Origin: Hymenobacter nitidus
Lineage (GTDB): Bacteria; Bacteroidota; Bacteroidia; Cytophagales; Hymenobacteraceae
Assembly (NCBI RefSeq): GCF_020447315.1
Contig: NZ_JAJADQ010000001.1
Span: 310,001-374,000 of the forward strand
Reading direction: 5' to 3'
DNA: 64,000 nt
Made by a program: the position numbers and the translations under genes. Numbering within the stretch: the stretch's first letter is position 1; each line of letters begins with the position of its first letter. Below are positions 26,552 through 38,839 of the stretch, piece after piece. Under the pieces are notes generated by a model. It had not been told where the DNA came from and did not search any database. It worked only from the letters and a program-made list of their open reading frames with translations.

Positions 26552-26838
26552 TTAGAGGGGGAAAAAGCGGATGGTTGTTCCGCCAAGGCCGGGCTGGCCT
26601 GTTCGGCCCGCAGCTGCACCAGCACGCTGTCCTGCCGCATCTGCTGCTGTTGGCACTGGGCCAGCAGGCGCTGCGTGAGGTGCAGGTCGGCGGTGGTGGC
26701 GGTCAACTCGTCGTCTTCGGCGGGCCAGGTTTCGGGCCGGGCACTAAGCAACACCCCGTTCAACCCCAACGACAGCACCAGCGCCCCGCCGAGCAGCAAG
26801 GCCAGCAGATTCGTCGGCTGGGGGTGAGAAGATGTCAT
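26548..26838 (-). CDS. Small anchored protein at head of efflux operon
   Basis: A 96-residue protein with one membrane helix (about residues 11-33, LLALLLGGALVLSLGLNGVLL) and a periplasmic part predicted as a short coiled coil (LTATTADLHLTQRLLAQCQQQQMRQDSVLVQLRAEQ). No family is recognised. The start at 26838 leaves a natural N-terminus; an in-frame start 13 codons upstream is possible. Its stop overlaps the adaptor start, so it is translated together with the pump and may be a small accessory or regulator; the function is unknown. This small gene is easily missed. Confidence 0.65.
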   Translation of the reverse strand: MTSSHPQPTNLLALLLGGALVLSLGLNGVLLSARPETWPAEDDELTATTADLHLTQRLLAQCQQQQMRQDSVLVQLRAEQASPALAEQPSAFSPSK

Positions 26839-26928
26839 AGCAGTCGGGGCCGCAGGGCCAGGTGGAACGTGCTGCAAAGGAGCCCCCGCGACATTAGAAC
26901 GAGATGAGAACGGTATTAGAAAACATGA

Positions 26929-26974
26929 AAACGGCCTTCACTCACCCTTTTGCAAGGAATGACGAAGGCCGTTT
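26929..26974 (-). terminator. Terminator between two-component and efflux units
   Basis: AAACGGCCTTC (26929-26939) pairs with GAAGGCCGTTT (26964-26974) around a 24-base loop, 33 bases after the histidine kinase stop on the minus strand, followed by T-rich GTTTTCATGTTTTC. It separates the regulator transcript from the pump genes. Confidence 0.65.
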
Positions 26975-27006
26975 CGGGCTCCGCATGAAGAGTTGCTAGC
27001 CCCGTC

Positions 27007-28389
27007 TCAGAGCGGAGCAGCCGGCAGCAATACCGTGGCCGTGGTGCCCTGGCCGGGGGCCGAGGTAATTTCCAGCCGCCCGCCGTGGCGCTGCACCACG
27101 CGCTGGGTCAGGGGCAGCCCCAGGCCGTAGCCGGGGCGGCCCAGGGCGCCTGAGGCCCGGTACAGCGGCTCGTAGATCTGGCGCAGCTCGTCGGAGGACA
27201 GGCCCGGACCGGCATCGGTGATACGCACCCGCAGCGTGGCGGCAGTGGCATACGACAGCTCGGTGCGCACAGGGCCGCCGGAGTATTTGCCGGCGTTGTC
27301 GAGCAGGTTGAGCAGGGCCGTAACCAGCAGCTCAGCGTTGCCGGGAAGCATAAACAGGTCAGCGTCGGTTTCGGTGGGAAAGTCGCCGAAGGTGAGGCGC
27401 CACTCGCGGCCGGGGTACTTGGCGCGGGCAAATTCCAGGGCCTGGTTCAGGCACTCATCCAGGCGCACCGGGGCAAAGGCCGGCAGGGCACCATCGGCTT
27501 TGGCCAGGTTCAGCAGGCCGGTGGTAAGGGCGCTCAGGTGGCGGGCCGCATCCAAGCTCTGGGCCAGACTTTGGCGGGCTTCGGGCAGCGTGGTATCGTA
27601 CTCAAGGGCCGTTTCCAACGTGCCGGTGAGGGTAGTCAGCGGGGTGCGCAGCTCATGCGAGGCATGGGCCAGAAAGCTTTTTTGTCCTTCAAACGCCTTT
27701 TCCAGACCCGCCAGCATGGTATTGAAGGCGTGGGCCAGCTGGGCCAGCTCGTCGCGCCCGTTACCTTCCGAGAGGCGGCGGCCCAGGTTGGTGGCCGAAA
27801 TCCGGCCGGCCTGCCGCGTGATGCGCGCCACCGGCTGCAGGGCCGAGCCGGCAAAAAACCAGCCGGCCAGAATGGTGAGCACCAGCGCGCCCACGTTGCC
27901 TAGCACCAGCAGCAGGCCCAGTTGCCGCAGCTGCGCCCACCCCACCCGGTCTTCGGCCGACACGAAAATACGGTACAGCCCCGCCTCGGATTCCTGCGCA
28001 AACACCAGCCCGATGGACTCACGGTGCCCCACGGCCGGGTACACCGCAATTTTGCCGGGCTGCAGGCTCGCCAGCCGGGCCCGGTTGGCCTGCTGGTCGA
28101 TGGAGTCGGCGCTGCTGTAGCGCAACGAGTTGTCGGGGCCGTAAATGCTGATTTCCTCCTGGGGCAACGTTAGCAGGTCGCCGCGGCGCAGGCTGCCCAG
28201 CATGCCGGTTTCGAGCTTGTGGGTGCGCACCAGCAGGCGCCCCGCCAGCAGGCCACTGTTGGTCAGGCGCTGCTCGAAGCGCTGGGTCCGCACGGTGGCG
28301 TTGAAGTAGTAGATAAAGGCCGAAAAGCTGACCTGGATGCCCAGCACCAGCAGGGTAAAGCGCAGCATCAGCTTATTGCGAATCAGCAT
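27007..28389 (-). CDS. Sensor histidine kinase of efflux-linked two-component system
   Basis: A 460-residue membrane kinase: TM1 about 9-29, a periplasmic sensor of about 130 residues, TM2 about 156-180, HAMP 181-235, HisKA with phospho-accepting His245 in HASHELRTPL, and HATPase_c with LLNLLDNAGKYSG (N box), DAGPGLSS (G1) and GYGLGLPL (G2). It resembles CusS/TolC-regulating kinases that sense envelope or metal stress. It begins 13 bases after the response regulator stop, so both are cotranscribed, and lies just upstream of the RND pump, which it probably controls. Confidence 0.93.
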   Translation of the reverse strand: MLIRNKLMLRFTLLVLGIQVSFSAFIYYFNATVRTQRFEQRLTNSGLLAGRLLVRTHKLETGMLGSLRRGDLLTLPQEEISIYGPDNSLRYSSADSIDQQANRARLASLQPGKIAVYPAVGHRESIGLVFAQESEAGLYRIFVSAEDRVGWAQLRQLGLLLVLGNVGALVLTILAGWFFAGSALQPVARITRQAGRISATNLGRRLSEGNGRDELAQLAHAFNTMLAGLEKAFEGQKSFLAHASHELRTPLTTLTGTLETALEYDTTLPEARQSLAQSLDAARHLSALTTGLLNLAKADGALPAFAPVRLDECLNQALEFARAKYPGREWRLTFGDFPTETDADLFMLPGNAELLVTALLNLLDNAGKYSGGPVRTELSYATAATLRVRITDAGPGLSSDELRQIYEPLYRASGALGRPGYGLGLPLTQRVVQRHGGRLEITSAPGQGTTATVLLPAAPL

Positions 28390-28402
28390 GGGCTCCGGCG
28401 GG

Positions 28403-29077
28403 TTACTGTTCGCGCATGACGTAGCCCATACCCACCACCGTGTGAATCAGCTTCGAGGAGAAGTCCCGGTCAATCTTCTTGCGCAGATAGCTCACGTACA
28501 CGTCGATGACGTTGGTCGTGGTGTCGAAGTCCAGTTCCCAGACCCGCTCGGCAATATCCACCCGCGACACGATGTGGCCCTTATGGCGCAGCAGGTGTTC
28601 CAGCAGGGAATATTCCCGGGTGGTCAAGTCGATGCGCTGCCCGGCCCGGGTCACGGTTTTCGACTCCAGGTTCAGCTCCAGGTCGGCCATGCGCAGCAGC
28701 TGCGGGGCCCCCGTTTCGGCGTAGCGCTTGGTCAGGGCCCGGGCCCGCAGCAGCAATTCCCGGAACGCAAAGGGCTTGGCCAGGTAATCATCGGCCCCGG
28801 CCTCGAAGCCGGCTTCCTTGTCGGCCAGGCTGTCGAGAGCGGTCAGCATCAGCACCGGCACCCGGAGCCGGCCCGCCCGAATCTGCCGGCAAAGCTCCAC
28901 TCCATTAAGGTAGGGCAGGTTCACGTCCAGGATAATCAGGTCGTAGGGCTGCTGCTGGTAGAGCGACCAGCCCGTGCGCCCGTCGTAGGCCACGGTTAGC
29001 TCGTAGCCCTCGTGCTCAAACCCTTTTTTAACAAAGGAAGCTAGCTGCGGCTCATCTTCGACCAGTAGAACTTTCAT
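28403..29077 (-). CDS. OmpR-family response regulator
   Basis: A 224-residue regulator: receiver domain 1-115 with acidic pocket Glu7-Asp8, phosphoryl acceptor Asp51 (LIILDVNLP) and Lys in YLAKPF; C-terminal winged helix about 128-222 (LTTREYSLLEHLLRHKGHIVSR, VDVYVSYLRKKID-like). It is the partner of the downstream kinase; CusR-type regulators have the same make-up. ATG 29077 is the start, as it opens directly with MKVLLVEDE. A TACCTTTA sequence at 29120-29113 on the minus strand is a near match to the promoter consensus. Confidence 0.94.
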   Translation of the reverse strand: MKVLLVEDEPQLASFVKKGFEHEGYELTVAYDGRTGWSLYQQQPYDLIILDVNLPYLNGVELCRQIRAGRLRVPVLMLTALDSLADKEAGFEAGADDYLAKPFAFRELLLRARALTKRYAETGAPQLLRMADLELNLESKTVTRAGQRIDLTTREYSLLEHLLRHKGHIVSRVDIAERVWELDFDTTTNVIDVYVSYLRKKIDRDFSSKLIHTVVGMGYVMREQ

Positions 29078-29320
29078 AAGCGGCGTGCCTGTAGGTGAAC
29101 CCGTACGAGGGGTAAAGGTACGTATCCGCCGGCCAGGGGTCAATGAGACGGCCAGGGGCAGGCCGCAGCTTCCGTGCTTAGGCCGTATCTGGAAGGTAAA
29201 CCAGAGAATAGCCGCACCCCACGAAAACGGCTGATACGCTGGGCTCTTTTACTTCGTAAAGAGCTCCGCTTCCCGTAAAACCATTCCGGGGCCGCCCCGC
29301 ACCGCGCAATAACGGGCCAC

Positions 29321-29737
29321 TTATACTTCAGGGGCTCCCGGGGCCAGAAAGAATGCCCGGGGTGCCGGAGTGCCGGCGCTGGCGGGTACTATGGGACGCT
29401 GGACCGGCTCGGCGCTGGGCTGGAGCTTGCTCAGGAGCAGCGGAATAATAACATCGGCGTCGGGTAGCCCTTGGTGGCGCCACAGCTCCACGCCCTGTTG
29501 CACGAGTACCAGGGCCGGCAGCTCGGCAAGCTGAAAACTCCGCACCACGGCCGGGTGATGCGCTTCCTGAATGCGCATCACCCGGATGGCCGCGCCCAGC
29601 TTGTGCTGCAAGGCGTGGAGAAAGGCATTGGTGGCCGTCTGGGTCGGGTGCGCGGCGCCCGCCACTCCTACCGGCAGCAATACCAACAGCACGGGTGTTG
29701 CCGCGGGCCCCACCGGAAGTGATGTGGAAGTAGTCAT
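29321..29737 (-). CDS. Thioredoxin-like protein lacking CxxC
   Basis: A 138-residue protein. Residues about 30-110 fit the thioredoxin fold: HALQHKLGAAIRVMRIQEAHHPAVVRSFQLAELPALVLVQQGVELWRHQG has the order of helix, strand, the cis-proline loop (LPALVL) and the late W-x-H-x-G. No CxxC is present, so it is not a redox-active thioredoxin; it may bind partners. The start at ATG 29737 is preferred because a TAAATTTG promoter element lies at 29770-29763, too near an alternative ATG at 29755. The C-terminal 35 residues are proline and alanine rich. It is divergent from the PAS kinase gene. Confidence 0.6.
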   Translation of the reverse strand: MTTSTSLPVGPAATPVLLVLLPVGVAGAAHPTQTATNAFLHALQHKLGAAIRVMRIQEAHHPAVVRSFQLAELPALVLVQQGVELWRHQGLPDADVIIPLLLSKLQPSAEPVQRPIVPASAGTPAPRAFFLAPGAPEV

Positions 29738-29762
29738 CGGACGTGAAACAAGCATGGAGACA

Positions 29763-29770
29763 CAAATTTA
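29763..29770 (-). promoter_or_regulatory. Promoter -7 element of thioredoxin-like gene
   Basis: Minus-strand TAAATTTG is an exact TAnnTTTG match 25 bases before the preferred start at 29737. Confidence 0.5.
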
Positions 29771-29917
29771 GCCGCCCTGCCTGGCCCTCCGGATGACGTC
29801 CCTCAGTGGGCCACCTGACTTTTATCAGCTGAGGCGGCACCCGGTCCGGCGGCAGACCGTGTATCTTTAGAAGCAGAATTAGTACTTATTTAGCGCCTCG
29901 CCCCTATTTTGCCCGCT

Positions 29918-31496
29918 ATGCCGCCACCTGCGCACGCCACTGCCCTACTGGAACTGCTGTATGCCCAGGCCCCGGAATTTGTGGGCGTCTATGACCTGAG
30001 CCAGAACTGGTTTACCCAGGTCAACCGGGCGGGTGTGGAGCTGCTGGACTACCCTTCGGAAGCAGCCTTTCTCGCCGACCCCGCCCGAACTGCCCCGATA
30101 GCCGCCGGCCAGTGGGACGCCTTGTGCACGCAAACCCAGCGCGCCGGCCGCCAGGAAACGGAAGCCGAAATTCGGCGCTACCGCGGCGACACCTTCTGGG
30201 GCCGGGTCGAGCTGGCGTACTTCGAGGCCGAGGGCCAGCCCTTGCTGCTGGTGCGCCTCACCGAGCAAAACCGCCTGCAGCAGGCCGAGCGGGAGCTGGC
30301 CCACAGCGTGCGGCGCTTCGAGGCCGTGTTTGCCAATGCCACCATCGGCATCATCGTCTGCGACCGGCCGGGCACGATTGTGTCGGCCAACCAGCTCAGC
30401 GGGCAGCTGTTTGGCTACGACGCCGACGAGCTGCCGGGCCACAGCATCGACGTGCTGGTGCCCAATGCGGCGGGCCGCAACCATGCCAAGCTGCGGCAGT
30501 CCTTCAACGAGCGGCCCTCCGTGCGCGGCATGGGCCACAACCGCGACCTGCTGGGCCAGCGCAAAGACGGCTCGGTGTTTCCGGTGGAAGTCAGCCTGAG
30601 CTATTTCTACCTCGATGAGGAGCTGTACGTGGTGGCCTACGTGCTCGACATCACCTTTAAGAAGGAAGCCGAGCGGGAACTCATTGCCCAGCGCCAGCAC
30701 GTGGAACGGCTCAATGCCGACCTGGAGCAGAAGGTAGCCGACCGCACCCACGCCCTGCTCAGCACCCTGGAGCAGCTGGAGCAGCGCAGCCAGGAGCTAA
30801 CCCAGGCCCTGGCTGCCGAGCAGGAGCTGGGCGAGCTGAAATCCCGCTTCGTGAGCATGGCTTCCCACGAGTTCCGCACCCCGCTCACGGCCGTGCTGAC
30901 CTCGGCCACGCTGATTGAGAAGTACCCGGCCACGGAGCAGCAGGATAAGCGCCTGAAGCATTTGCAACGAATTCGGGCCTCAGTGAACCACCTGAACGAC
31001 ATTTTGGAGGAGTTTCTCTCGGTGGGCCGCATTGAGGAAGGCAAGATTGAGGCCCACCCCGTGGAACTCGACCTGGCCGCCCTGCTGGAAGAAACCGTGG
31101 CCGACGTGCAGGGCCTGCGCAAGGCGGGCCAGCACGTCGACCGGCAGGTGCGCTGCCCCGGCCCGGTGCGCCTGGATCCGTCGTTGCTGCGCAAAATCCT
31201 GGTCAACCTGCTCTCCAACGCCCTGAAGTACTCGGGCGAAAACTCGGTGGTGAGCGTGCGGGCCGAGTGCCGGCCGGGCCTGCTCACGCTGCGGGTACAG
31301 GACCAGGGCGTGGGCATTTCCCGCGAGGACCAGGAGCACCTGTTCGAACGGTTTTTCCGGGCCCGCAATGCGGCTAATATTCCCGGCACGGGCCTGGGCC
31401 TGTATATTATTGCCCGCTACCTGGAGCTGATGAACGGCACCATCACCCTGGAAAGTGAGCTGAACGTGGGCACCACCGTCACCCTAACCATCCCCT

Positions 31497-31519
<23 letters not shown>
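29918..31519 (+). CDS. PAS-domain sensor histidine kinase
   Basis: A 533-residue soluble kinase without membrane helices. Two PAS domains (about 8-105 and 130-250; the second contains GIIVCDRPGTIVSANQLSGQLFGYDADEL and KDGSVFPVEVSLSYF), a coiled-coil linker (about 250-300), HisKA with His317 in SMASHEFRTPL, and HATPase_c (LLSNALKYSGE, DQGVGIS, GTGLGLYI). It likely senses a cytosolic signal such as redox state or oxygen through PAS. Its last 23 bases overlap the next gene, a receiver-CRP fusion, which is therefore the natural phosphotransfer partner. A TATCTTTA sequence at 29862-29869 may be the promoter. Confidence 0.93.
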
Positions 31520-32549
<1,030 letters not shown>

Positions 32550-32654
32550 AAGGTAGCCCGGCCGTCGTCTGGCATGGTACGATCCAAGCGCCTGGCCTTT
32601 GCCCAGCAGGGCCGTTTTATCCCTGCCTGAGCACTACGGGCCCCTCCCGCATAC

Positions 32655-32686
32655 AAAAGGCAGCCCCTGTTCGGAGGCTGCCTTTT
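32655..32686. terminator. Bidirectional terminator, regulator unit / katG
   Basis: AAAAGGCAGCC (32655-32665) pairs with GGCTGCCTTTT (32676-32686) around a 10-base loop. A and T tracts lie on both sides; it separates the converging receiver-CRP gene and katG. Confidence 0.85.
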
Positions 32687-32737
32687 ATCATTGAAACGGG
32701 TTTCTGCCGGTTGCCGGCTCACGCCGCGGCGTGGGCT

Positions 32738-34999
<2,262 letters not shown>

Positions 35000-35074
35000 T
35001 TATTATGCACTTACAATTCATACCGCCGTGAAAAGTTTGCGCCTACTCCGCCCAGTCTACTGAGCAGCTTCGGC

Positions 35075-35464
35075 CTACAGCAACGACAGCGGGTCGCGCT
35101 TGCGCAGGCGGTACTCAAACATGGTGGCAATGTTCAGGGCCCGCAGCCTGGCAACGTCGGCCACGGGACCGACAAACAGCTCGTCCACAGTGGCTTGAAA
35201 CAACTCTAGCCAGCGGGCAAAGTGGGTAGCATCCACGGGCAGGGGCACGTGCTTGGGGAAGGGCCGGCCGCTGTAGCGCGAGGTGCCCAGCAGCAGGCTG
35301 CTCCAGAAATCGTACATGATGGGCAGGTGCTTGGCCCAGTCGACGTGGGCAAAGCCGTTGAAGACCGGGCTGAGCAGCGCGTCCTGGTTTACTTTCTGGT
35401 AAAACGTGTCGACCAGGCGCTGCACGTCGGCTTCGGTCTGGATATCGGGGCGGGAATCAGTCAT
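35075..35464 (-). CDS. Group III truncated haemoglobin
   Basis: A 129-residue haem protein of the two-over-two globin fold, group III: PVFNGFAHVDWAKHLPIMYDFWSSLLLG is the B-E region with distal residues, and THFARWLELFQATVDELF contains the proximal His in helix F. Group III globins in Bacteroidota are thought to bind O2, NO or peroxides. It follows the small membrane protein gene on the same strand after 31 bases, and that gene is divergent from the cbb3 copper ATPase gene, so it may take part in low-oxygen or NO protection. Confidence 0.93.
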   Translation of the reverse strand: MTDSRPDIQTEADVQRLVDTFYQKVNQDALLSPVFNGFAHVDWAKHLPIMYDFWSSLLLGTSRYSGRPFPKHVPLPVDATHFARWLELFQATVDELFVGPVADVARLRALNIATMFEYRLRKRDPLSLL

Positions 35465-35495
35465 GGCAGGAAGCAGAAAAGAAAAAGGCCGGAAA

Positions 35496-35990
35496 TCAGG
35501 CGGGCTGCTGGGCGGCTTTGTGGTTGAGCAGCTGGCCCCGGGCGGCGCGCAGGGCCCACTGAAACGCCCAGCTGCCGGTGAGAAGCAAGGTGAGCAGCTT
35601 CACCACTTCCAGCCCGATGTAGGCCATGTGCAGCGAGCTGGGCGGGGCCGGGTGGCCGGCCAGCAACGCCAGGGCCCGCACGTCGAGAGCGGGCAACAGC
35701 CAGAAGGTTTGCAGCAGTAGAATGGTGCCGAGCAGCCCCAGCGCGGCGGCAATATGGGCCGGCACCCGCACGGCTAGGGCGCTGACGACGGCCAGCGTGG
35801 CCAATACCAGCTCCACCTTGTTCAGGGCCCCGAACACGATGCGGCCGATGCCCAGGCCCAGGGGCACGGTGATATTGGGGGCCGTAAACTTGAGCGGAGC
35901 TTCCAGAAAGGAAATGCCAGCCACCATGCCCGCCCACACAAACAGGGCCAGCACCAGCAGCAAGGAGCCAGTAGCGGGAAAACGGGACAT
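35496..35990 (-). CDS. Four-helix membrane protein, DUF4149/TMEM205-like (tentative)
   Basis: A 164-residue protein with four membrane helices (about 5-27, 47-70, 75-98 and 123-146). The first helix region has GISFLEAPLKFTAP, reminiscent of the DUF4149 family, but the match is by eye only. ATG 35990 is used as start because the upstream open frame lies in the intergenic region. It forms a unit with the truncated haemoglobin gene and is divergent from ccoI; the shared gap holds the TGACATTCGTCA palindrome. Function unknown. Confidence 0.65.
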   Translation of the reverse strand: MSRFPATGSLLLVLALFVWAGMVAGISFLEAPLKFTAPNITVPLGLGIGRIVFGALNKVELVLATLAVVSALAVRVPAHIAAALGLLGTILLLQTFWLLPALDVRALALLAGHPAPPSSLHMAYIGLEVVKLLTLLLTGSWAFQWALRAARGQLLNHKAAQQPA

Positions 35991-36110
35991 AGCAGCAGGC
36001 AAAAAAGCAGGCCAGGCCGCCAGCAGCGGCGGCCCGACCAGCACGGAACAACAGGGCAAAGATGCGGGTTCGGCGGCGCACTTCGGGCTGAGATGAGTCA
36101 GGGCCGGGAA

Positions 36111-36153
36111 TGACATTCGTCAGGTTTCCGGCGCGCGCCGTGTCGGAGCTTTG
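36111..36153 (+). promoter_or_regulatory. Putative CRP/FNR-type operator and promoter of ccoIS
   Basis: The palindrome TGACATTCGTCA (36111-36122) is followed after 23 bases by GAGCTTTG (36146-36153). The same arrangement, with the same 12-mer and the same spacing, precedes ccoNO at 40831. The ATG-equivalent GTG of ccoI is 24 bases further on. Confidence 0.7.
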
Positions 36154-36176
36154 GGGCTTCACTAGTTTGCCTGCCC

Positions 36177-38609
36177 GTGTCTACTCCTGCCACTGCCCCC
36201 GCCACTGCCCCGCCGCTACCCCACCTGGCCTGCGCCCACTGCGGTGACGACTGCCCCGCGGAGCCGGTGCGGCTGGCGGCCCGGCCCGCGCTGCCCTTCT
36301 GCTGCCAGGGCTGCAAGGCCGTGTACGAGCTGCTCGACGCCAGCAACCTGTGCACCTACTACCGCCTCGACGAGAAGCCCGGCCAGAAAGTAAAGACCGT
36401 GGAGCTGCCCGGTCGCTTCGACTACCTCGACCTGGAATCGGTGCAAAGCCAGCTGCTCACGTTTCAGTCGCCTACGCTCCACCGGCTCACCTTCACCATT
36501 CCGCAGATGCACTGCGCTTCCTGCATCTGGCTGCTCGAAAACCTATTCAAGCTCAACCCCGGCATCAGCGCCTCGCGGGTCAATTTCCTGCGCAAGGAGC
36601 TGACGGTGAGCTACCAGCCGGCCACGACCAGTCTCAAAGACGTCGTGACCCTGCTGGCCGCCATCAACTACGAACCCCAGATTACCCTGGCCGAGCTGGG
36701 CGCCCAGCCCCACCACGCCGGCCGCCGCCTCACTTACCAGCTGGGCCTGGCCGCCTTTGCCTTCGGCAACGTGATGCTGATGGCCTTTCCCGACTACTTT
36801 TCCTTTACCGAGCAATTGCAAAGCCTGTTTGGCCGCTTCTTCGGCTGGCTGAGCTTCGCGCTGGCTGTGCCGGTGCTGCTGGTCAGTGCCCGCGACTTTT
36901 ACTTCTCGGCCTGGCAGGGGCTGCGGCAGCGCTACATCAACCTGGATTTTCCCATCAGCCTGGGCCTCACGGCGCTGTTCACGACCAGCGTGTTCGACAT
37001 TGCCACCGGCCGCGGCCCGGGCTACTTCGACTCGTTTACCGGGCTGGTGTTCTTCATGCTGATCGGCAAATGGGTGCAGCAGCGCACCTACGATGCGCTG
37101 CGCTTCGACCGAGACTTCACCTCCTATTTCCCCGTGGCCGTGACGCTCTTGACCAAAGAAGGTGAACAGTCGGTGTCGGTGAAGGAGCTGAAGGCCGGGC
37201 AGCGCATCCGGGTGCGGCACCAGGAAATTATTCCCGCCGATGCCGTGCTGCTGCGCGGCGCCGGGCAGATTGACTACAGCTTCGTGTCGGGCGAGAGTAT
37301 GCCGGTGAGCAAGCAGGCCGGCGACATCGTGTACGCCGGCGGGCGGCAGGTGGGCGAGGCCGTGGAGCTGGAAGTGGTGCGCGAAGTATCGCAGGGCTAC
37401 CTCACCCAGCTCTGGAACAACCCCGCCTTTCAGAAGGAAGGCAAGCCTACGCTGGAAACCTACGCCAACAAAGTAGGCCGCTACTTTGTGGCCGTAACCT
37501 TGCTGCTGGCCGTGGGCGCGGTGCTTTACTGGTACCCCCGCAACCCGCAGATGGCCCTGCGCGCCTGCACTTCGGTGCTGGTTATTGCCTGTCCCTGCGC
37601 CTTGTCGTTGGCTACGCCCTTTGCCCTGGGCGCCGCCCTGCGGGTGCTGGGCCGCCGCAAGCTCTACCTCAAAAACGCGGCCGTGGTCGAAACCCTGGGC
37701 CGGGCCGACACGCTTGTGTTCGACAAAACCGGCACCCTGACCGATACCCACCGCGCCCTGGTCAGCTTCCACGGCCTGACGCTTAGCCCCGAGGATGAGC
37801 AGCGCGTGGCCGCCCTGGCTGCCCAGTCGACCCACCCGCTCAGCCAGCGCCTAGCCGACCAGCTTGGGGCCTCGCCTCTGCGGGTGGAAAGCTACGCCGA
37901 AGTGCTGGGCCAGGGCCTGTGCGGGCGCGTGGCGGGGCGGGACGTGCGGCTGGGCTCGGCGGCCTTCGTCGATTTGCCCGCCGCGGCCCCACACGGTGAG
38001 CGGCAGGCGCGGGTGTACGTGGCCCTGGATGGGCTGGTGGAGGGCTGGTACGAGGTGAGCAGTGAATACCGCCCCCACCTGAACGGCCTGCTGCAGGAGC
38101 TGAGCAAAACGTATACGCTGGCCCTGCTCACCGGCGACAACGACGCCGACGAGCCCCGCCTGCGCCAGCTCTTCGGCCCCGCCGCCGAGCTGCGCTTCAA
38201 CCAGTCGCCGCTGGATAAGCTGAGCTTCGTAGAAACCCAGCAGCGGCAGGGCCGGCGCGTGGTGATGGTGGGCGACGGGCTGAACGACGCCGGGGCCCTG
38301 CAGCGCGCCGATACCGGCCTGGCCCTCTCGGAGACGCTCACCAACTTCTCCCCCGCCTGCGACGCCATTCTGGACGCGGGCAGCTTCGGGCAGCTCAGCA
38401 CGTTTCTCTGGTTTTCCCAGGATTGCCTGCAGATCGTGCTGGCCACCTTCGTACTATCGTTCTGCTACAACGGCATCGGGCTGGGCCTGGCGGTGCAGGG
38501 CCGGTTCACACCCATCGTATCGGCCATTCTGATGCCCATCAGCTCGTTGAGCGTGATGGTGTTTGCTACGTTGCTGGTCCGCTACGCCGCCTATCGGCGC
38601 GGGCTTTAA
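36177..38609 (+). CDS. ccoI: Copper-translocating P-type ATPase, CcoI/FixI-like
   Basis: Exports copper from the cytoplasm for insertion into cbb3 oxidase. The 810-residue protein has an N-terminal Cys-rich metal-binding domain (about 17-50, CAHCGDDC and FCCQGCKAVYELL), an HMA domain with MHCASC at 111-116, the transport motif CPC at 472-474 (ACPCALSLATPFALG), phosphorylated Asp516 in DKTGTLT and the hinge GDGLNDAGAL. This layout, including the leading Cys-rich domain, is that of FixI/CcoI. Translation starts at GTG. It is followed by ccoS after 12 bases and shares a putative operator with ccoNO. Confidence 0.95.
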   Translation: MSTPATAPATAPPLPHLACAHCGDDCPAEPVRLAARPALPFCCQGCKAVYELLDASNLCTYYRLDEKPGQKVKTVELPGRFDYLDLESVQSQLLTFQSPTLHRLTFTIPQMHCASCIWLLENLFKLNPGISASRVNFLRKELTVSYQPATTSLKDVVTLLAAINYEPQITLAELGAQPHHAGRRLTYQLGLAAFAFGNVMLMAFPDYFSFTEQLQSLFGRFFGWLSFALAVPVLLVSARDFYFSAWQGLRQRYINLDFPISLGLTALFTTSVFDIATGRGPGYFDSFTGLVFFMLIGKWVQQRTYDALRFDRDFTSYFPVAVTLLTKEGEQSVSVKELKAGQRIRVRHQEIIPADAVLLRGAGQIDYSFVSGESMPVSKQAGDIVYAGGRQVGEAVELEVVREVSQGYLTQLWNNPAFQKEGKPTLETYANKVGRYFVAVTLLLAVGAVLYWYPRNPQMALRACTSVLVIACPCALSLATPFALGAALRVLGRRKLYLKNAAVVETLGRADTLVFDKTGTLTDTHRALVSFHGLTLSPEDEQRVAALAAQSTHPLSQRLADQLGASPLRVESYAEVLGQGLCGRVAGRDVRLGSAAFVDLPAAAPHGERQARVYVALDGLVEGWYEVSSEYRPHLNGLLQELSKTYTLALLTGDNDADEPRLRQLFGPAAELRFNQSPLDKLSFVETQQRQGRRVVMVGDGLNDAGALQRADTGLALSETLTNFSPACDAILDAGSFGQLSTFLWFSQDCLQIVLATFVLSFCYNGIGLGLAVQGRFTPIVSAILMPISSLSVMVFATLLVRYAAYRRGL

Positions 38610-38621
38610 CCCCTCTTTATC

Positions 38622-38768
38622 ATGACCATCATCTTCCTGTTAATCGGCATCAGCCTGCTCGTGGCCCTGGTATTTCTGGGCAGCTTCCTGTGGGCCGTGC
38701 GCTCGGGCCAGTACGAGGACGACTACACGCCCTCGGTGCGCATGCTCTTCGACGACGAGCCCGAGTAG
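38622..38768 (+). CDS. ccoS: cbb3-type oxidase assembly protein CcoS
   Basis: A 48-residue single-helix membrane protein, MTIIFLLIGISLLVALVFLG at the N-terminus, then FLWAVRSGQYEDDYTPSVRML and an acidic end (FDDEPE). The helix followed by (A)xxSGQ(Y/F)EDxxxP is diagnostic for CcoS, which is needed for cofactor insertion into cbb3 oxidase. It begins 12 bases after ccoI, the usual order. It is a short gene that length filters miss. Confidence 0.93.
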   Translation: MTIIFLLIGISLLVALVFLGSFLWAVRSGQYEDDYTPSVRMLFDDEPE

Positions 38769-38839
38769 GGTACTACAGACGCCAGCGGCTGGTATCTTCG
38801 GGAAATCTATTTTGCGCCCAAACCAACTTTACGCACCCG

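Noticed and set aside
36543..37835. 430-codon open frame opposite ccoI
   Set aside because: Same reason: antisense to a P-type ATPase with all its motifs, composition without protein-like features.
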